NCBI RefSeq assembly: GCF_001908025.1
Contig: NZ_MQMG01000042.1
Location: 1 to 36,238 of the forward strand
DNA length: 36,238 nt
Source: Geobacillus proteiniphilus
Lineage (GTDB): Bacteria > Bacillota > Bacilli > Bacillales > Anoxybacillaceae
Reading direction: 5' to 3'
Shown piece after piece: positions 25,725-33,970 of this stretch. Each line of letters starts with the position of its first letter. The stretch's first letter is position 1. The position numbers and the translations under genes were made by a program. A model generated the notes under the pieces. It ran no database searches. It saw nothing but the letters and a program-made list of their open reading frames with translations, and was not told the DNA's origin.

Positions 25725-25752
25725 AAACAAGGAAGTTCTCTCCTCCTTGTTT
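25725..25752 (-). terminator. terminator-like hairpin in the gene-free stretch
   Basis: AAACAAGGA pairs with TCCTTGTTT (9 bp, 10-nt loop) and TTTTTTAGC overlaps its 3' end on the minus strand. No protein gene ends immediately upstream, so it may end an untranslated transcript from 25753-26183. Confidence 0.55.
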
Positions 25753-25926
25753 AAAGTTGTAATGAGAATAGAATTAGATCTTGTTGTTTAGTTTCGATTT
25801 CTTTTTCTAATTCTCATTATTCTGTTTTAAGCATTGACACGGTATTGCACTAACATATTCTTCAACACAGTTGGTCTAATCATCTTTGACATTGGATCGA
25901 TAAGATGTAACAGTAATACTTAACCA

Positions 25927-26163
25927 ACCTAATTACCGAGTTTCCAAATCTCCTCTATCCAAATAACCGAGAACTGTTAAAAAAGGACTTCCTTGTCCAT
26001 AATAAAATTAGGACAAACCCCAGCTTGTCCCTTGAAATCAAAGGTTTTTCTTGAATTTCAGTCGTATCAATATCGGTAATTTGGGGCTGATCGCGATCGG
26101 GTCCTACCCTTAATTACCGAGAAAAATTGCTTTACCTACCAATATATGCACCTAATCACCGAG
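25927..26163. repeat. cluster of five degenerate ACCGAG repeats
   Basis: Direct copies ACCTAATTACCGAG (25927-25940), CCAAATAACCGAG (25959-25971), CTTAATTACCGAG (26109-26121) and ACCTAATCACCGAG (26150-26163), plus an inverted copy ATCGGTAATT (26072-26081). The inverted and third copies form an 8-bp stem around a GATCGCGATC palindrome (about 26089-26098). Confidence 0.55.
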
Positions 26164-26183
26164 ATATGTTATTACATAAATAA

Positions 26184-26212
26184 AAAAATCTCCTGCAAAT
26201 GAGGAGATTTTT
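26184..26212 (-). terminator. terminator downstream of LSR1
   Basis: A perfect 11-bp AAAAATCTCCT / AGGAGATTTTT stem with a 7-nt loop and further T residues, 4 nt beyond the LSR1 stop. Confidence 0.88.
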
Positions 26213-26215
26213 GTA

Positions 26216-27733
26216 TCATTTATCATCTAAATTGAAACGTAGTTTACATTGCAAATGTCCTTTTTTATTAACCATAATTTCTTCAAATAAATACAGGAAC
26301 AACGCTCGCATATCTTCATTGCAGCTAGAGACAGGAGCCTGAAATTGTTTTAAATGATCTCTAATTAAATTTTCATTTTTTTGAACCTCTTCTAAGAATT
26401 TTATTTTTGCCTCTTTTTCCTCAATCCAATGTTCAATTTGATGAACTTTGTTTAGGATTCGATCTTTTGTAATGATCAATATTTTGATGTGAGGTTCCTT
26501 TTCTTCCTTCCTTTTAAAGGCTTTTTCAATTTCAATATCGCAAAGCTGGAGTTTTCGTTTTTCTGTTTGCCATGACACTTTTAAATCCTCAATACTTTTC
26601 TTGATGTTGCTAATTTCTGTTTCCACTTTTTCCTGAACAGCCGAGATCAGTTTCTCTGTATCTACACCTTGATAACTTCTGAATACTTTTAATACCGTTT
26701 GATGTGCATCATCTGCATCTATTTTATAATTGCATGATTTGCATAAATACACTTTCTTTCCATATACTTTTCCCTGGTTGCTCGTCGTTCGCTGATCTTT
26801 TCCAATTAACCCCCCATTACAATTTTGGCACTTTAACAAACCTGTTAACAGAAAAGATGTTTTAAAGTGTTTCGGTGGAATTTTTCTCTCGTTCTTTGTT
26901 TTGTATAGATTCCAGCAATATTCCCATTCTTCAATCGTTAAAACCGCCGGAATAAGTGGACTTTTTTTCATTATCCACTCACTTCTGTCTTTTAACGCAT
27001 TGTGTTTCTTTTCGTGCTTTCTTCTGATCGCGATATAACCTGCATAAAAGGGATTCGTAATGATGTTTTTTACACGGTCCTTAGTCCATGCTTTTCCACG
27101 ATAACTGTTTTCAGGAAGCTGTCTGGCAATAGATGAAAAACCATGATGATTTTTATATAACTCAAACACTTTTTTCACCAATTCTATTTCAGCTTCCACT
27201 ATATCAAACTTTTCAGTTCCTCCTTCCTTTTTGGAAGTATACTGATACCCAAACGGAGCCCTGCCACCTGTCCATCGTCCATTTTTCGCCAACGTTTCAA
27301 TTGCATTTTTTGTATTGATCCGGATTTTATCCAGCTCATATTTGGCTATTCCATCTTTAATCGCTCTAAAAATAGTGTCGCCAAAATCATATAAACTTTC
27401 TGTTTCACTTTCGATGATTGGGATATCTAATATATGCATCGTTGCGCGTATCAGATCATGTTCTTCAGGTATGCGTGCAATACGGGAATGTGAGTAGATA
27501 ATAACGAAGTCAAATTTCTTTTCATAAGCTGCAGCAATCAATCGCTTATATCCTTCACGATCTTTTTTTCGTGAAGACACTCCCTCGTCCAGAATTTCCT
27601 CCACAATTGTACACTGATATTTTTCGGCTAAATCATAGGCGCTACGACGCTGTGTTTCCATTGTCTGCTTATGCGTGGAATGCCGACCATAAAAAACCCC
27701 CTTCATGCCGGGTGTCAAAATCTTAGATAAGTC
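26216..27733 (-). CDS. large serine recombinase 1 (LSR1)
   Basis: About 505 residues. The N-terminal resolvase domain has the catalytic serine in YGRHSTHKQ (Ser20 with the TTG start at 27733) and the arginine motif YSHSRIAR. A recombinase domain follows (GGRAPFGY, then ITNPFYAGYI). Next come a zinc ribbon (LLKCQNCNGG paired with LCKSCNYK) and a long C-terminal coiled coil. The N-terminal signature differs from the common RVST form. TTG at 27733 was chosen because AAGGG lies 6-7 nt upstream; ATG at 27706 is possible but lacks a site. It overlaps the end of LSR2 by 11 nt. It should catalyse integration or excision with LSR2. Confidence 0.88.
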   Translation of the reverse strand, partial: DLSKILTPGMKGVFYGRHSTHKQTMETQRRSAYDLAEKYQCTIVEEILDEGVSSRKKDREGYKRLIAAAYEKKFDFVIIYSHSRIARIPEEHDLIRATMHILDIPIIESETESLYDFGDTIFRAIKDGIAKYELDKIRINTKNAIETLAKNGRWTGGRAPFGYQYTSKKEGGTEKFDIVEAEIELVKKVFELYKNHHGFSSIARQLPENSYRGKAWTKDRVKNIITNPFYAGYIAIRRKHEKKHNALKDRSEWIMKKSPLIPAVLTIEEWEYCWNLYKTKNERKIPPKHFKTSFLLTGLLKCQNCNGGLIGKDQRTTSNQGKVYGKKVYLCKSCNYKIDADDAHQTVLKVFRSYQGVDTEKLISAVQEKVETEISNIKKSIEDLKVSWQTEKRKLQLCDIEIEKAFKRKEEKEPHIKILIITKDRILNKVHQIEHWIEEKEAKIKFLEEVQKNENLIRDHLKQFQAPVSSCNEDMRALFLYLFEEIMVNKKGHLQCKLRFNLDDK

Positions 27734-29234
27734 CAATTTCTTCCCTTCCCTCCAATCCTGTAAATAATGGATGACGGAAAATAATTTCAATTTTCTCTTT
27801 ACTGACCCGAACACGAGAGATAATGTCCTGCAGCAATTCTATTTTTTGATCGTCTTCCATGTCCGGATCAATCATTTTCAACGATGATTCCTGTTTCCAA
27901 TCATGTATCGTCTTAAACTTTTCGTTCATTTCGAAAATCCTGGATTCTAATTCGGATTTAACAAACAAGCTTTGTTCATATTTCTTTAACATCTGTAACA
28001 TCGACTTGTTTAATTGAAGTTCTTCTTCCTTTGCCAGAGCATGCTCCACTCTCTGTACCATACTTTCCTCTAACTGTTTCAGTTCACGGTCAATTTGCTT
28101 AATGGCTTCGATATATCCCTTCGTTTCTCCCTTGTATATTTTCTCAATAACCTCCGCAAATTGCGTATGAATAATTTGGTTAAAGAACTCATTCGCATGT
28201 TCAATAACTGTGTTTTCTAACCAATCTTTTGATGCTCGCACTTTGGAATGTTTTTTACATTTATACACTAAAAACGTTTTACCCTTTAATTGATGTGGCT
28301 TGCCATGCATTACTTGATTACATTCATCACAATAAACAAGCTCTTTTAATAAAAATACATGGTTTTCATTTTGATTTTCTTTTGATTTTTTGCGTCTCTT
28401 TACAACCTTACTCATTTTCTTTTGAACGTTTTCCCATACTGTTTCATCGACAATCTTAAGATGCGGCACATCTTTTTCAATTTCTTCTCCCTTTATGTGA
28501 GATATTCTTTTTCCTTTGTAAATAGGGTTTGTAAGAACGTTTTGCATATTAGAATAGTTCCATTCCTTATTATCTTTAAAGCGCAGTCCCAATTCGTTTA
28601 CTATCTCTACAAATTTTGTGAGGGAGCTAAAATCTTTTTGCAAAAATAAATCATAAACGTTTTGGATTGTCTTTACTTCCTCTTCAACTAAAATCCAATC
28701 AGACTCCTCCTTATCCTCTTCAAGATCCTCTCGGGGTGATCGATACCCAAATGGAATACGTCCCCCAGCATGTTTTCCTTCTCTTGCTACAGTTACTTTA
28801 GAATCTTGCAATTTTTGAACCAATTTTTCAGCATCTTCCTGGTTCATGGCGGCGACAATCCGTTCAATTAATTCAGCCTCCGCCGTATACATCATAGGAA
28901 ATTCAAAGTCCGCTGCGAAAATGACATTTACCTTATGCTGCCTTAGTAAATCATATAAACTCATATACTGTTGTACATTTCGTGCCAAGCGGCAACGGCT
29001 GTACACAATTAAATTTTTTACGCGCCCCTTTTTTATTTCCTCGATTAGCTGCGCCATGCCCTTTCTCTCTTCCATTTTCTTTTTTCTGGCGGACGTTTCT
29101 CGATCCATAAACTCATCATCGATCAATAAACGGTTTTTTGCTGCTACCTCATGCACATGCTGCATTTGCATTTCAATGGATAACTTCTGCTTTTCTTTGC
29201 TAATCGAGTTGCGGTAGTAAGCAACCGTTTTCAA
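27723..29234 (-). CDS. large serine recombinase 2 (LSR2)
   Basis: 503 residues. Catalytic Ser10 lies in YYRNSISKEKQ and the arginine motif is YSRCRLARN. The recombinase domain shows GGRIPFGYRSP and LTNPIYKGKRI. A zinc ribbon YCDECNQVMHG is followed by a YKCKKH pair in which the second ligand may be His. An extended coiled coil follows. The TTG start overlaps the stop of a 54-residue ORF by 4 nt, with GGAGG 10 nt upstream. LSR2 and LSR1 have overlapping ends and share the unusual YS-x-x-R-x-x-R form, which suggests that they arose together and act as a pair. Confidence 0.88.
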   Translation of the reverse strand: MKTVAYYRNSISKEKQKLSIEMQMQHVHEVAAKNRLLIDDEFMDRETSARKKKMEERKGMAQLIEEIKKGRVKNLIVYSRCRLARNVQQYMSLYDLLRQHKVNVIFAADFEFPMMYTAEAELIERIVAAMNQEDAEKLVQKLQDSKVTVAREGKHAGGRIPFGYRSPREDLEEDKEESDWILVEEEVKTIQNVYDLFLQKDFSSLTKFVEIVNELGLRFKDNKEWNYSNMQNVLTNPIYKGKRISHIKGEEIEKDVPHLKIVDETVWENVQKKMSKVVKRRKKSKENQNENHVFLLKELVYCDECNQVMHGKPHQLKGKTFLVYKCKKHSKVRASKDWLENTVIEHANEFFNQIIHTQFAEVIEKIYKGETKGYIEAIKQIDRELKQLEESMVQRVEHALAKEEELQLNKSMLQMLKKYEQSLFVKSELESRIFEMNEKFKTIHDWKQESSLKMIDPDMEDDQKIELLQDIISRVRVSKEKIEIIFRHPLFTGLEGREEIGLI

Positions 29235-29395
29235 TCATCCAACACCTCCGAGTCCCTTTTCGTTTCTTGCCTGTTCTGTATTTGCTTCAAAATAATATCT
29301 GTGTACAAGTCAAACCACTTTTCAGCTGCCTCTGGATCATGAACATATTGAATAGAAACGACTTGGCAAGTTACTTTTGGGATTTTTCTTTTCAT
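29231..29395 (-). CDS. 54-residue protein preceding LSR2
   Basis: The ATG at 29395 follows GAGGAG by 8 nt. The peptide starts MKRKIPKVTCQVVSIQYVHD and contains EAAEKWFDLYTDIILKQI; it is charged with no membrane span. The stop overlaps the LSR2 start by 4 nt (TTGA), so LSR2 is probably translated by coupling. Its position and size are those of a recombination directionality factor or a recombinase partner, but the sequence does not prove either. Confidence 0.7.
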   Translation of the reverse strand: MKRKIPKVTCQVVSIQYVHDPEAAEKWFDLYTDIILKQIQNRQETKRDSEVLDD

Positions 29396-29473
29396 TTCTA
29401 TCTCTCCTCAAAAAATTTATGATGTTTTTCTAAAACTTAAGCTTACAAACAGGATTTTTTTGGATGAATGTTG

Positions 29474-29526
29474 AAATACAATAAAGCCTTTGTTTCTAAC
29501 CAAACCTGTATTTCTTTGAAAATACA
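29474..29526. promoter_or_regulatory. candidate operator between LSR2 operon and XRE gene
   Basis: TGTATTTCTTTGAAAATACA (29507-29526) is an inverted repeat with 7-bp arms, and a further AAATACA half-site lies at 29474-29480. It lies 34 nt upstream of the XRE start in the divergent region, as expected of an autoregulating XRE repressor. Confidence 0.55.
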
Positions 29527-29559
29527 TGCGTCTAGCCATTTTTATGGAGGAATTCGAAT

Positions 29560-29907
29560 ATGTTGCAACATATAGGAGAACGAATTCGTGTGCTAAGAAA
29601 ACAAAAAGGAATCAGTTTAAATGCTTTCGCTGAACGGTTAAATGTTTCTCCCGCTTATCTCAGCAATTTAGAAACGGGTAAAACAGATACCATTCAGCTT
29701 TCACTTCTCGAAAAACTTCAAGAAGAACTCTCACTCCTTCCTGTTGAAACAACACATTCCAGTGATAGCGAATTCGATATTCGGATCCAGCATGTCATGA
29801 AACAACTAAAGGAATTGGAACAAAAGCACCCTGAAGTCGCTGATTACCTCCTTTCCACACTGGAACGAGGAGTTCATTTGTTTTTAAATGAAAACTCCAC
29901 TCGCTAA
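29560..29907 (+). CDS. XRE-family helix-turn-helix regulator
   Basis: A 115-residue protein. An HTH_3 domain occupies about residues 5-60 (IRVLRKQKGISLNAFAERL, then SPAYLSNLETGKTD), followed by a helical C-terminus likely used for dimerisation. The ATG follows GGAGG by 9 nt. Divergent from the 54-aa/LSR2/LSR1 operon across a region containing an inverted repeat, so it probably represses that operon and itself. Convergent with an 80-residue gene. Confidence 0.88.
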   Translation: MLQHIGERIRVLRKQKGISLNAFAERLNVSPAYLSNLETGKTDTIQLSLLEKLQEELSLLPVETTHSSDSEFDIRIQHVMKQLKELEQKHPEVADYLLSTLERGVHLFLNENSTR

Positions 29908-29946
29908 TTTTATGATAAACAAATTTTGGGAATTTTATTCACTATA

Positions 29947-29962
29947 ATAAACATATGTTTAT
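29947..29962. repeat. 16-bp perfect palindrome between XRE and the 80-aa gene
   Basis: ATAAACATATGTTTAT is a perfect palindrome in an otherwise non-coding 87-nt gap. A role as a protein-binding site is possible; chance is not excluded in AT-rich DNA. Confidence 0.4.
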
Positions 29963-29981
29963 AATCATGAATAAAATTAAC

Positions 29982-30023
29982 AAAAAAGGAGAGCCTAACC
30001 ATCGATCGGTTGGCTCTCTTTTT
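29982..30023 (-). terminator. terminator of the 80-residue gene
   Basis: AAAAAGAGAGCC-AACC pairs with GGTT-A-GGCTCTCCTTTTTT with a single bulge. The stop codon of the gene (29995-29997) lies inside. Strong form on the minus strand; may also work for the XRE gene. Confidence 0.85.
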
Positions 30024-30237
30024 GTTGGAAGGCAACTTGAATCTGTTTGGCTTGTTCCTGACCGATTTCTTTATGCAATAGGTGATGAATTGCGCTTCCC
30101 TTAAACTTCTGTTCCCATGCAACCATTTTTTCTTGGATCATTTGAGCAACGGGGTGGCTATGAAGATCGTGGATGTCGTCAAATGAAAATTTTCCTAAAC
30201 TGCTATTTACGGAGAAGCGAACTTTCACATCTTCCAT
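29995..30237 (-). CDS. uncharacterised 80-residue protein in the recombination module
   Basis: The ATG at 30237 follows AAGGGGG by 7 nt. The protein begins MEDVKVRFSVNSSLGKFSFD and includes HDLHSHPVAQMIQEKMVAWEQ and a Gln-rich tail. No membrane segment, cysteine or known motif. It is divergent from LSR3 (131 nt apart) and convergent with the XRE gene. Small soluble proteins in this position can be excision factors or recombinase regulators, but I have no direct evidence. Confidence 0.65.
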   Translation of the reverse strand: MEDVKVRFSVNSSLGKFSFDDIHDLHSHPVAQMIQEKMVAWEQKFKGSAIHHLLHKEIGQEQAKQIQVAFQQKESQPIDG

Positions 30238-30368
30238 CGTATTCCCCCTTTGCTCATACATATGCAGAAAGTGAGGTGGGACAACCCTGCAAATCGCCCA
30301 AACTCATTGTTTGGTTCATCCACACATATATATGGGATATGGGACAAACAGTGTTGGAGGCAATCTGT

Positions 30369-31823
30369 ATGAAAGACACTTTTCAAGAAAGATCGATTGC
30401 TTTATATTGCCGCGTTTCTACGGACGAACAAGCTCGGGAAGGGATTTCGCTCGATGAACAACAAGAACGGCTAAAAGCTTATTGCCGAGCCATGGGATGG
30501 AGTGAAGAACCTCTACTTTTTATAGATGACGGTTATTCTGCTAAGAATCTTGATCGTCCGGAATTAAATCGTTTATTAAAGGAAGTAAAAAAGGGGACGA
30601 TTTCCAAAATATTAGTCACGAAATTGGACCGTTTGAGCCGACGACTATTGGATCTTTTGAAATTAATTGATATGTTCCAGGAGCATAACGTTTCATTTAT
30701 TTCGATTAGTGAATCGTTTGACACCAATACTCCATCCGGTCGTCTCACCTTACAGGTTTTAGGTGCGGTTGCTGAGTTTGAACGAGAACGAATTCGGGAA
30801 CGTGTTTTTGAAAACATGCTGCACGCAGCCAGACAAGGAAAATGGTTAACACAAAGCCCTTACGGTTATCGGTTACAGAATAAAGAGTTGGTTATTTATG
30901 AACCGGAAGCACAAATCGTTCGAAACGTTTATGATTGGTACCTTAATAAAGGGCTCGGCTACTATGCGATTGCTAAAAAGCTAAATGAAGAAGGAATACC
31001 TTCTCGTCAGAAAAAAGAATGGTCGATTCGGGCTATTAAACTAATGCTTACGAATCCCGTATATAAAGGAACCCTGGTTTGGAACCGCATGGATTCCAGT
31101 AAATCGAAGCGGGTAAAAAAAGATGACGCTGATTGGGTTGTCCTTGAAGACGCTTGTCCAGCTATTATTGATCAAGCTACATGGGAACAAGTACAAAAAA
31201 GAGTAAATAAAAAACAAATGGCACCTCGAGCACAGACAAGTCCGCATTTGCTTGGTGGACTATTAAAATGCGGCAGATGTGGTTCAGGAATGAGCATTGG
31301 TTGGTCAGGTTCAGCGAAAAATCGCTATCGCGTTTACCGTTGTTCCGCTAACAAAAACAAAGGAACGTGTACAAGCAAACAGTACCGCGCTGACGATGTG
31401 GAATCATGGTTTAAACATGGGTTATTAAAGTTAGCCGATTCGATTAACTCCCAAATGATTCCTCATCTTATTCAAAAGGCTGCTGAAAACGAAGAGAGCA
31501 CAATCGAGCAAAAAATTCGAACCGCTAAAAACCGTTATAAACGAAAAGTGGAAGCGTACACTGCAGGACTCATTGAATTAGAAGATTTAAATGAAGAAAA
31601 AAAGCGGATGGAACAAATCATTGCAGAAGTTCAAAAAACGGAAAATGCTTCTTCGGTGGATGTAAAAAAGCTTGAGGCAATGGTGAAAGAAAAAATGAAC
31701 AATGTGATCGATGCAATCGATGTTTTACCAGTCCCGGAAGCAAAATCATTAATTAAAACGATTGTTGAAAAAGTGATTTTACTTGATGAAAAGGATATTG
31801 AAATCGTATTAAACATTCAGTAA
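30369..31823 (+). CDS. large serine recombinase 3 (LSR3)
   Basis: 484 residues. The resolvase domain starts IALYCRVSTDEQAREGISL with catalytic Ser17. VTKLDRLSRRLLDLLKLID and EFERERIRERV complete the active site and the E helix. Then come a recombinase domain (SPYGYRL, LTNPVYKGTLV), a zinc ribbon (LLKCGRCGSGM with RCSANKNKGTC) and a coiled coil. It is of the canonical RVSTxxQ type, unlike LSR1 and LSR2. The ATG at 30369 has GGAGG 8 nt upstream; an 84-codon upstream extension has no family features. The next gene starts 14 nt after its stop. Confidence 0.92.
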   Translation: MKDTFQERSIALYCRVSTDEQAREGISLDEQQERLKAYCRAMGWSEEPLLFIDDGYSAKNLDRPELNRLLKEVKKGTISKILVTKLDRLSRRLLDLLKLIDMFQEHNVSFISISESFDTNTPSGRLTLQVLGAVAEFERERIRERVFENMLHAARQGKWLTQSPYGYRLQNKELVIYEPEAQIVRNVYDWYLNKGLGYYAIAKKLNEEGIPSRQKKEWSIRAIKLMLTNPVYKGTLVWNRMDSSKSKRVKKDDADWVVLEDACPAIIDQATWEQVQKRVNKKQMAPRAQTSPHLLGGLLKCGRCGSGMSIGWSGSAKNRYRVYRCSANKNKGTCTSKQYRADDVESWFKHGLLKLADSINSQMIPHLIQKAAENEESTIEQKIRTAKNRYKRKVEAYTAGLIELEDLNEEKKRMEQIIAEVQKTENASSVDVKKLEAMVKEKMNNVIDAIDVLPVPEAKSLIKTIVEKVILLDEKDIEIVLNIQ

Positions 31824-31837
31824 ATGGAGTTGACAGC

Positions 31838-32239
31838 ATGAAACCGATCACCTTACGCCAATTGCTCGATACTAATCAATTTCAGAATCTGCTTCATCTA
31901 AAAAAAGAACTGATCTCTTACAAAAATTCGGGTGTCATTTTTTATAAAGAAGTGATGAGTTCGCTTGAAATCGACACGCCATTCGAGTTGTATTTTGTGT
32001 TGTCAAAAGGAGGAATTGAATACGAGAACGCATTCCCGATGCCAATTAATTTTTACAGAGAGTATTTAACATATAACCGTCCTCTAGAGTACCTTGCGTT
32101 TTTTTATCAAGAATACTACGGAACAAAAAACATCCCATCCGACCGATTTTTTCAAACATTAAACGTTTTTCAAGCCAAAAAATATGTTTGGTTTTACAAC
32201 TCACGAGAGGACGGTAAGTATGGATTGGGTACCGTTTGA
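31838..32239 (+). CDS. uncharacterised 133-residue protein between LSR3 and recJ-like gene
   Basis: The ATG is preceded by TGGAG. The protein is mostly soluble and rich in aromatic residues, beginning MKPITLRQLLDTNQFQNLLHL and including FELYFVLSKGG and YLAFFYQEYYGTK. No known motif. It begins 14 nt after LSR3 and overlaps the recJ-like gene by 20 nt. A role in recombination or DNA processing together with LSR3 and the nuclease is inference from the operon. Confidence 0.7.
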   Translation: MKPITLRQLLDTNQFQNLLHLKKELISYKNSGVIFYKEVMSSLEIDTPFELYFVLSKGGIEYENAFPMPINFYREYLTYNRPLEYLAFFYQEYYGTKNIPSDRFFQTLNVFQAKKYVWFYNSREDGKYGLGTV

Positions 32240-33881
32240 TACATCACTAGAAAAACATCCCAATAAAGCTTTGATCACCTATATGGCAAGACAGTTTGAT
32301 ATCGAACCGGTACTGATGCACCACTTGTTTATTCACGGCATCGACAATTGCGAAAAAGTATCACGATTCATATTTCCGACCATAGATGATTTTCATGATC
32401 CATTTCTGATGAATGACATGAAAAAAGCGATTATACGCATTATTAAAGCCTTGACGCAAAAAGAAAAGATTTTCATTTATGGTGATTATGATGTAGATGG
32501 AATGACAGCAACGGCTATCCTGTACAAAGCTTTAAAGAAATTTAAAGCAGATGTCCAGTATCGATTGCCACTTCGTAGCGAAGGTTACGGTTTGTCACCG
32601 AAAGCAATGGAAAAAGTTCCGGAAGATGTCTCTTTAATTATTACAGTAGACAATGGATCAAGCGCCCACCCTGCCATGGAAGTGGCAAAAAGAAGAGGCA
32701 TGGATGTCATTGTTACGGATCATCACGAAGTTTTAGGTCCGCATCCCGACTGTTATGCGTTTATTAATCCAAAGCGTCATGACAACACTTATCCTTTCCC
32801 GCATCTGGCAGGTGCGGGAGTCGCTTTAAAAGTCGTACAGGCACTATTTATGGCAGGAAAAATTCCTTGGGATAAACATGTTTACGAATTTATTGAGTTT
32901 GCCACGTTAGGTACGATTGCGGATCTAATGCCTCTCAAAGGAGAAAATCGTATTATTTGTAAACTTGGATTGCAAAAAATGAACTATACACCAACCCCTG
33001 TATTAAAAAAACTCTTTGAGATGTTACGAATTAAATATGTCGATAGTTCCACCATTAGCTTTCAAATTGGACCGATTTTTAACTCGTCGGGACGAATTGG
33101 TGATCCAAACCAAGCTGTGGATATCCTAGTCAACCCTTTATGTGCAAAAGCCGATCTTTATTCATTAATTACTTTAAATAAAAAGCGGCAACAAATGACA
33201 AAAGAACAATTCCAACGTATTGAGGAACAAATTATTCAAAATCAATGGTACAAACAAAATGTTATTGTTGTTTGCGATGATTTTCACAGCGGAATTATCG
33301 GTCTCATTGCTGCAAAAATAGCCAATAAATTCAAAAAGCCAGCGATTGTGATTTCCTTGACAGGAGCCGGTTCTGCCAGAAGTGTAAATGCGACGGATTT
33401 TTCCATGATTAATGTGATTAAGAAATGCTCCCATTTCTTAACCAAATACGGTGGTCATCGAGCCGCTGCTGGTTTTTCGATTAAACCCGATTTTGATCAT
33501 ATTCATGCTTTTAGAGAAGCGATTCAACTAGCAGCCTTAGACGAACCGCCACTAACTCCAAAATTAAAATATATTAGTACAATTCCCTTACATCAGTTCC
33601 CTATGCATATTTTTGATGACTTAGGCGTTTTAGAACCATTCGGAATGTCATTTCCAAAGCCGTTGTTTTATTGCTCACCGCTGGTAATCAAGCAATTCCA
33701 AGTATTCGGAAAAAACAATGAACATTTAAAATTAATAACAAATGAAAAAAAAGCCATTGCCTTCTTTAAAGGAGCAATGGCAAACAAACTCCAACAACAA
33801 TCGTTAGCTGAATGTCTTTACACTCCTAGCTGTCCGATAAAAAAAGATTTTTTAATTCATGATCTTCGTTTCATCCAATAA
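32220..33881 (+). CDS. RecJ-like DHH/DHHA1 single-stranded-DNA exonuclease, element-encoded
   Basis: 553 residues, shorter than a typical chromosomal bacillar RecJ (close to 800). The phosphoesterase motifs are intact: DYDVDGMTA (89-97), VDNGSS (144-149, D145), TDHHE (166-170). They are followed by AGAGVALK (197-204), DFHSGIIGLIAAKIA (354-368) and the DHHA1 motif GGHRAAAGF (411-419). It should degrade single-stranded DNA 5'-3' with Mn2+/Mg2+. The ATG at 32220 has AGAGG about 9 nt upstream; an upstream start lies inside the 133-aa gene. It is co-transcribed with LSR3, so it may process element DNA; it could also be a replaced repair gene. Confidence 0.88.
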   Translation: MDWVPFDTSLEKHPNKALITYMARQFDIEPVLMHHLFIHGIDNCEKVSRFIFPTIDDFHDPFLMNDMKKAIIRIIKALTQKEKIFIYGDYDVDGMTATAILYKALKKFKADVQYRLPLRSEGYGLSPKAMEKVPEDVSLIITVDNGSSAHPAMEVAKRRGMDVIVTDHHEVLGPHPDCYAFINPKRHDNTYPFPHLAGAGVALKVVQALFMAGKIPWDKHVYEFIEFATLGTIADLMPLKGENRIICKLGLQKMNYTPTPVLKKLFEMLRIKYVDSSTISFQIGPIFNSSGRIGDPNQAVDILVNPLCAKADLYSLITLNKKRQQMTKEQFQRIEEQIIQNQWYKQNVIVVCDDFHSGIIGLIAAKIANKFKKPAIVISLTGAGSARSVNATDFSMINVIKKCSHFLTKYGGHRAAAGFSIKPDFDHIHAFREAIQLAALDEPPLTPKLKYISTIPLHQFPMHIFDDLGVLEPFGMSFPKPLFYCSPLVIKQFQVFGKNNEHLKLITNEKKAIAFFKGAMANKLQQQSLAECLYTPSCPIKKDFLIHDLRFIQ

Positions 33882-33970
33882 CAAAAGAGCCTTGGAAAAA
33901 GTTAAATACAATTAACAAAATATACTGTTTTTTGCAGAGGAGGACATAACCCACAACGAGGGGCTGTACA

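Larger units (their letters stand above)
25521..26183. other. gene-free AT-rich stretch between kwaA and LSR1
   Basis: About 660 nt with no supportable ORF on either strand. It contains a terminator-like hairpin (25725-25752), GGAC/GTCC and GGACAA/TTGTCC hairpins at 25980-26035, and five degenerate copies of an ACCGAG-ending repeat. One pair of copies is inverted and flanks a GATCGCGATC palindrome. A non-coding RNA, a recombinase site cluster or an old replication region are all possible. Confidence 0.5.

Noticed and set aside
25927-26163. The repeat cluster as a CRISPR array.
   Set aside because: The copies are short and degenerate, one is inverted, spacing is irregular and no cas genes are nearby.
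30117-30368. The 84-codon N-terminal extension of LSR3.
   Set aside because: It overlaps the divergent 80-residue gene and its promoter region, and the resolvase domain starts normally from ATG 30369 with GGAGG upstream.
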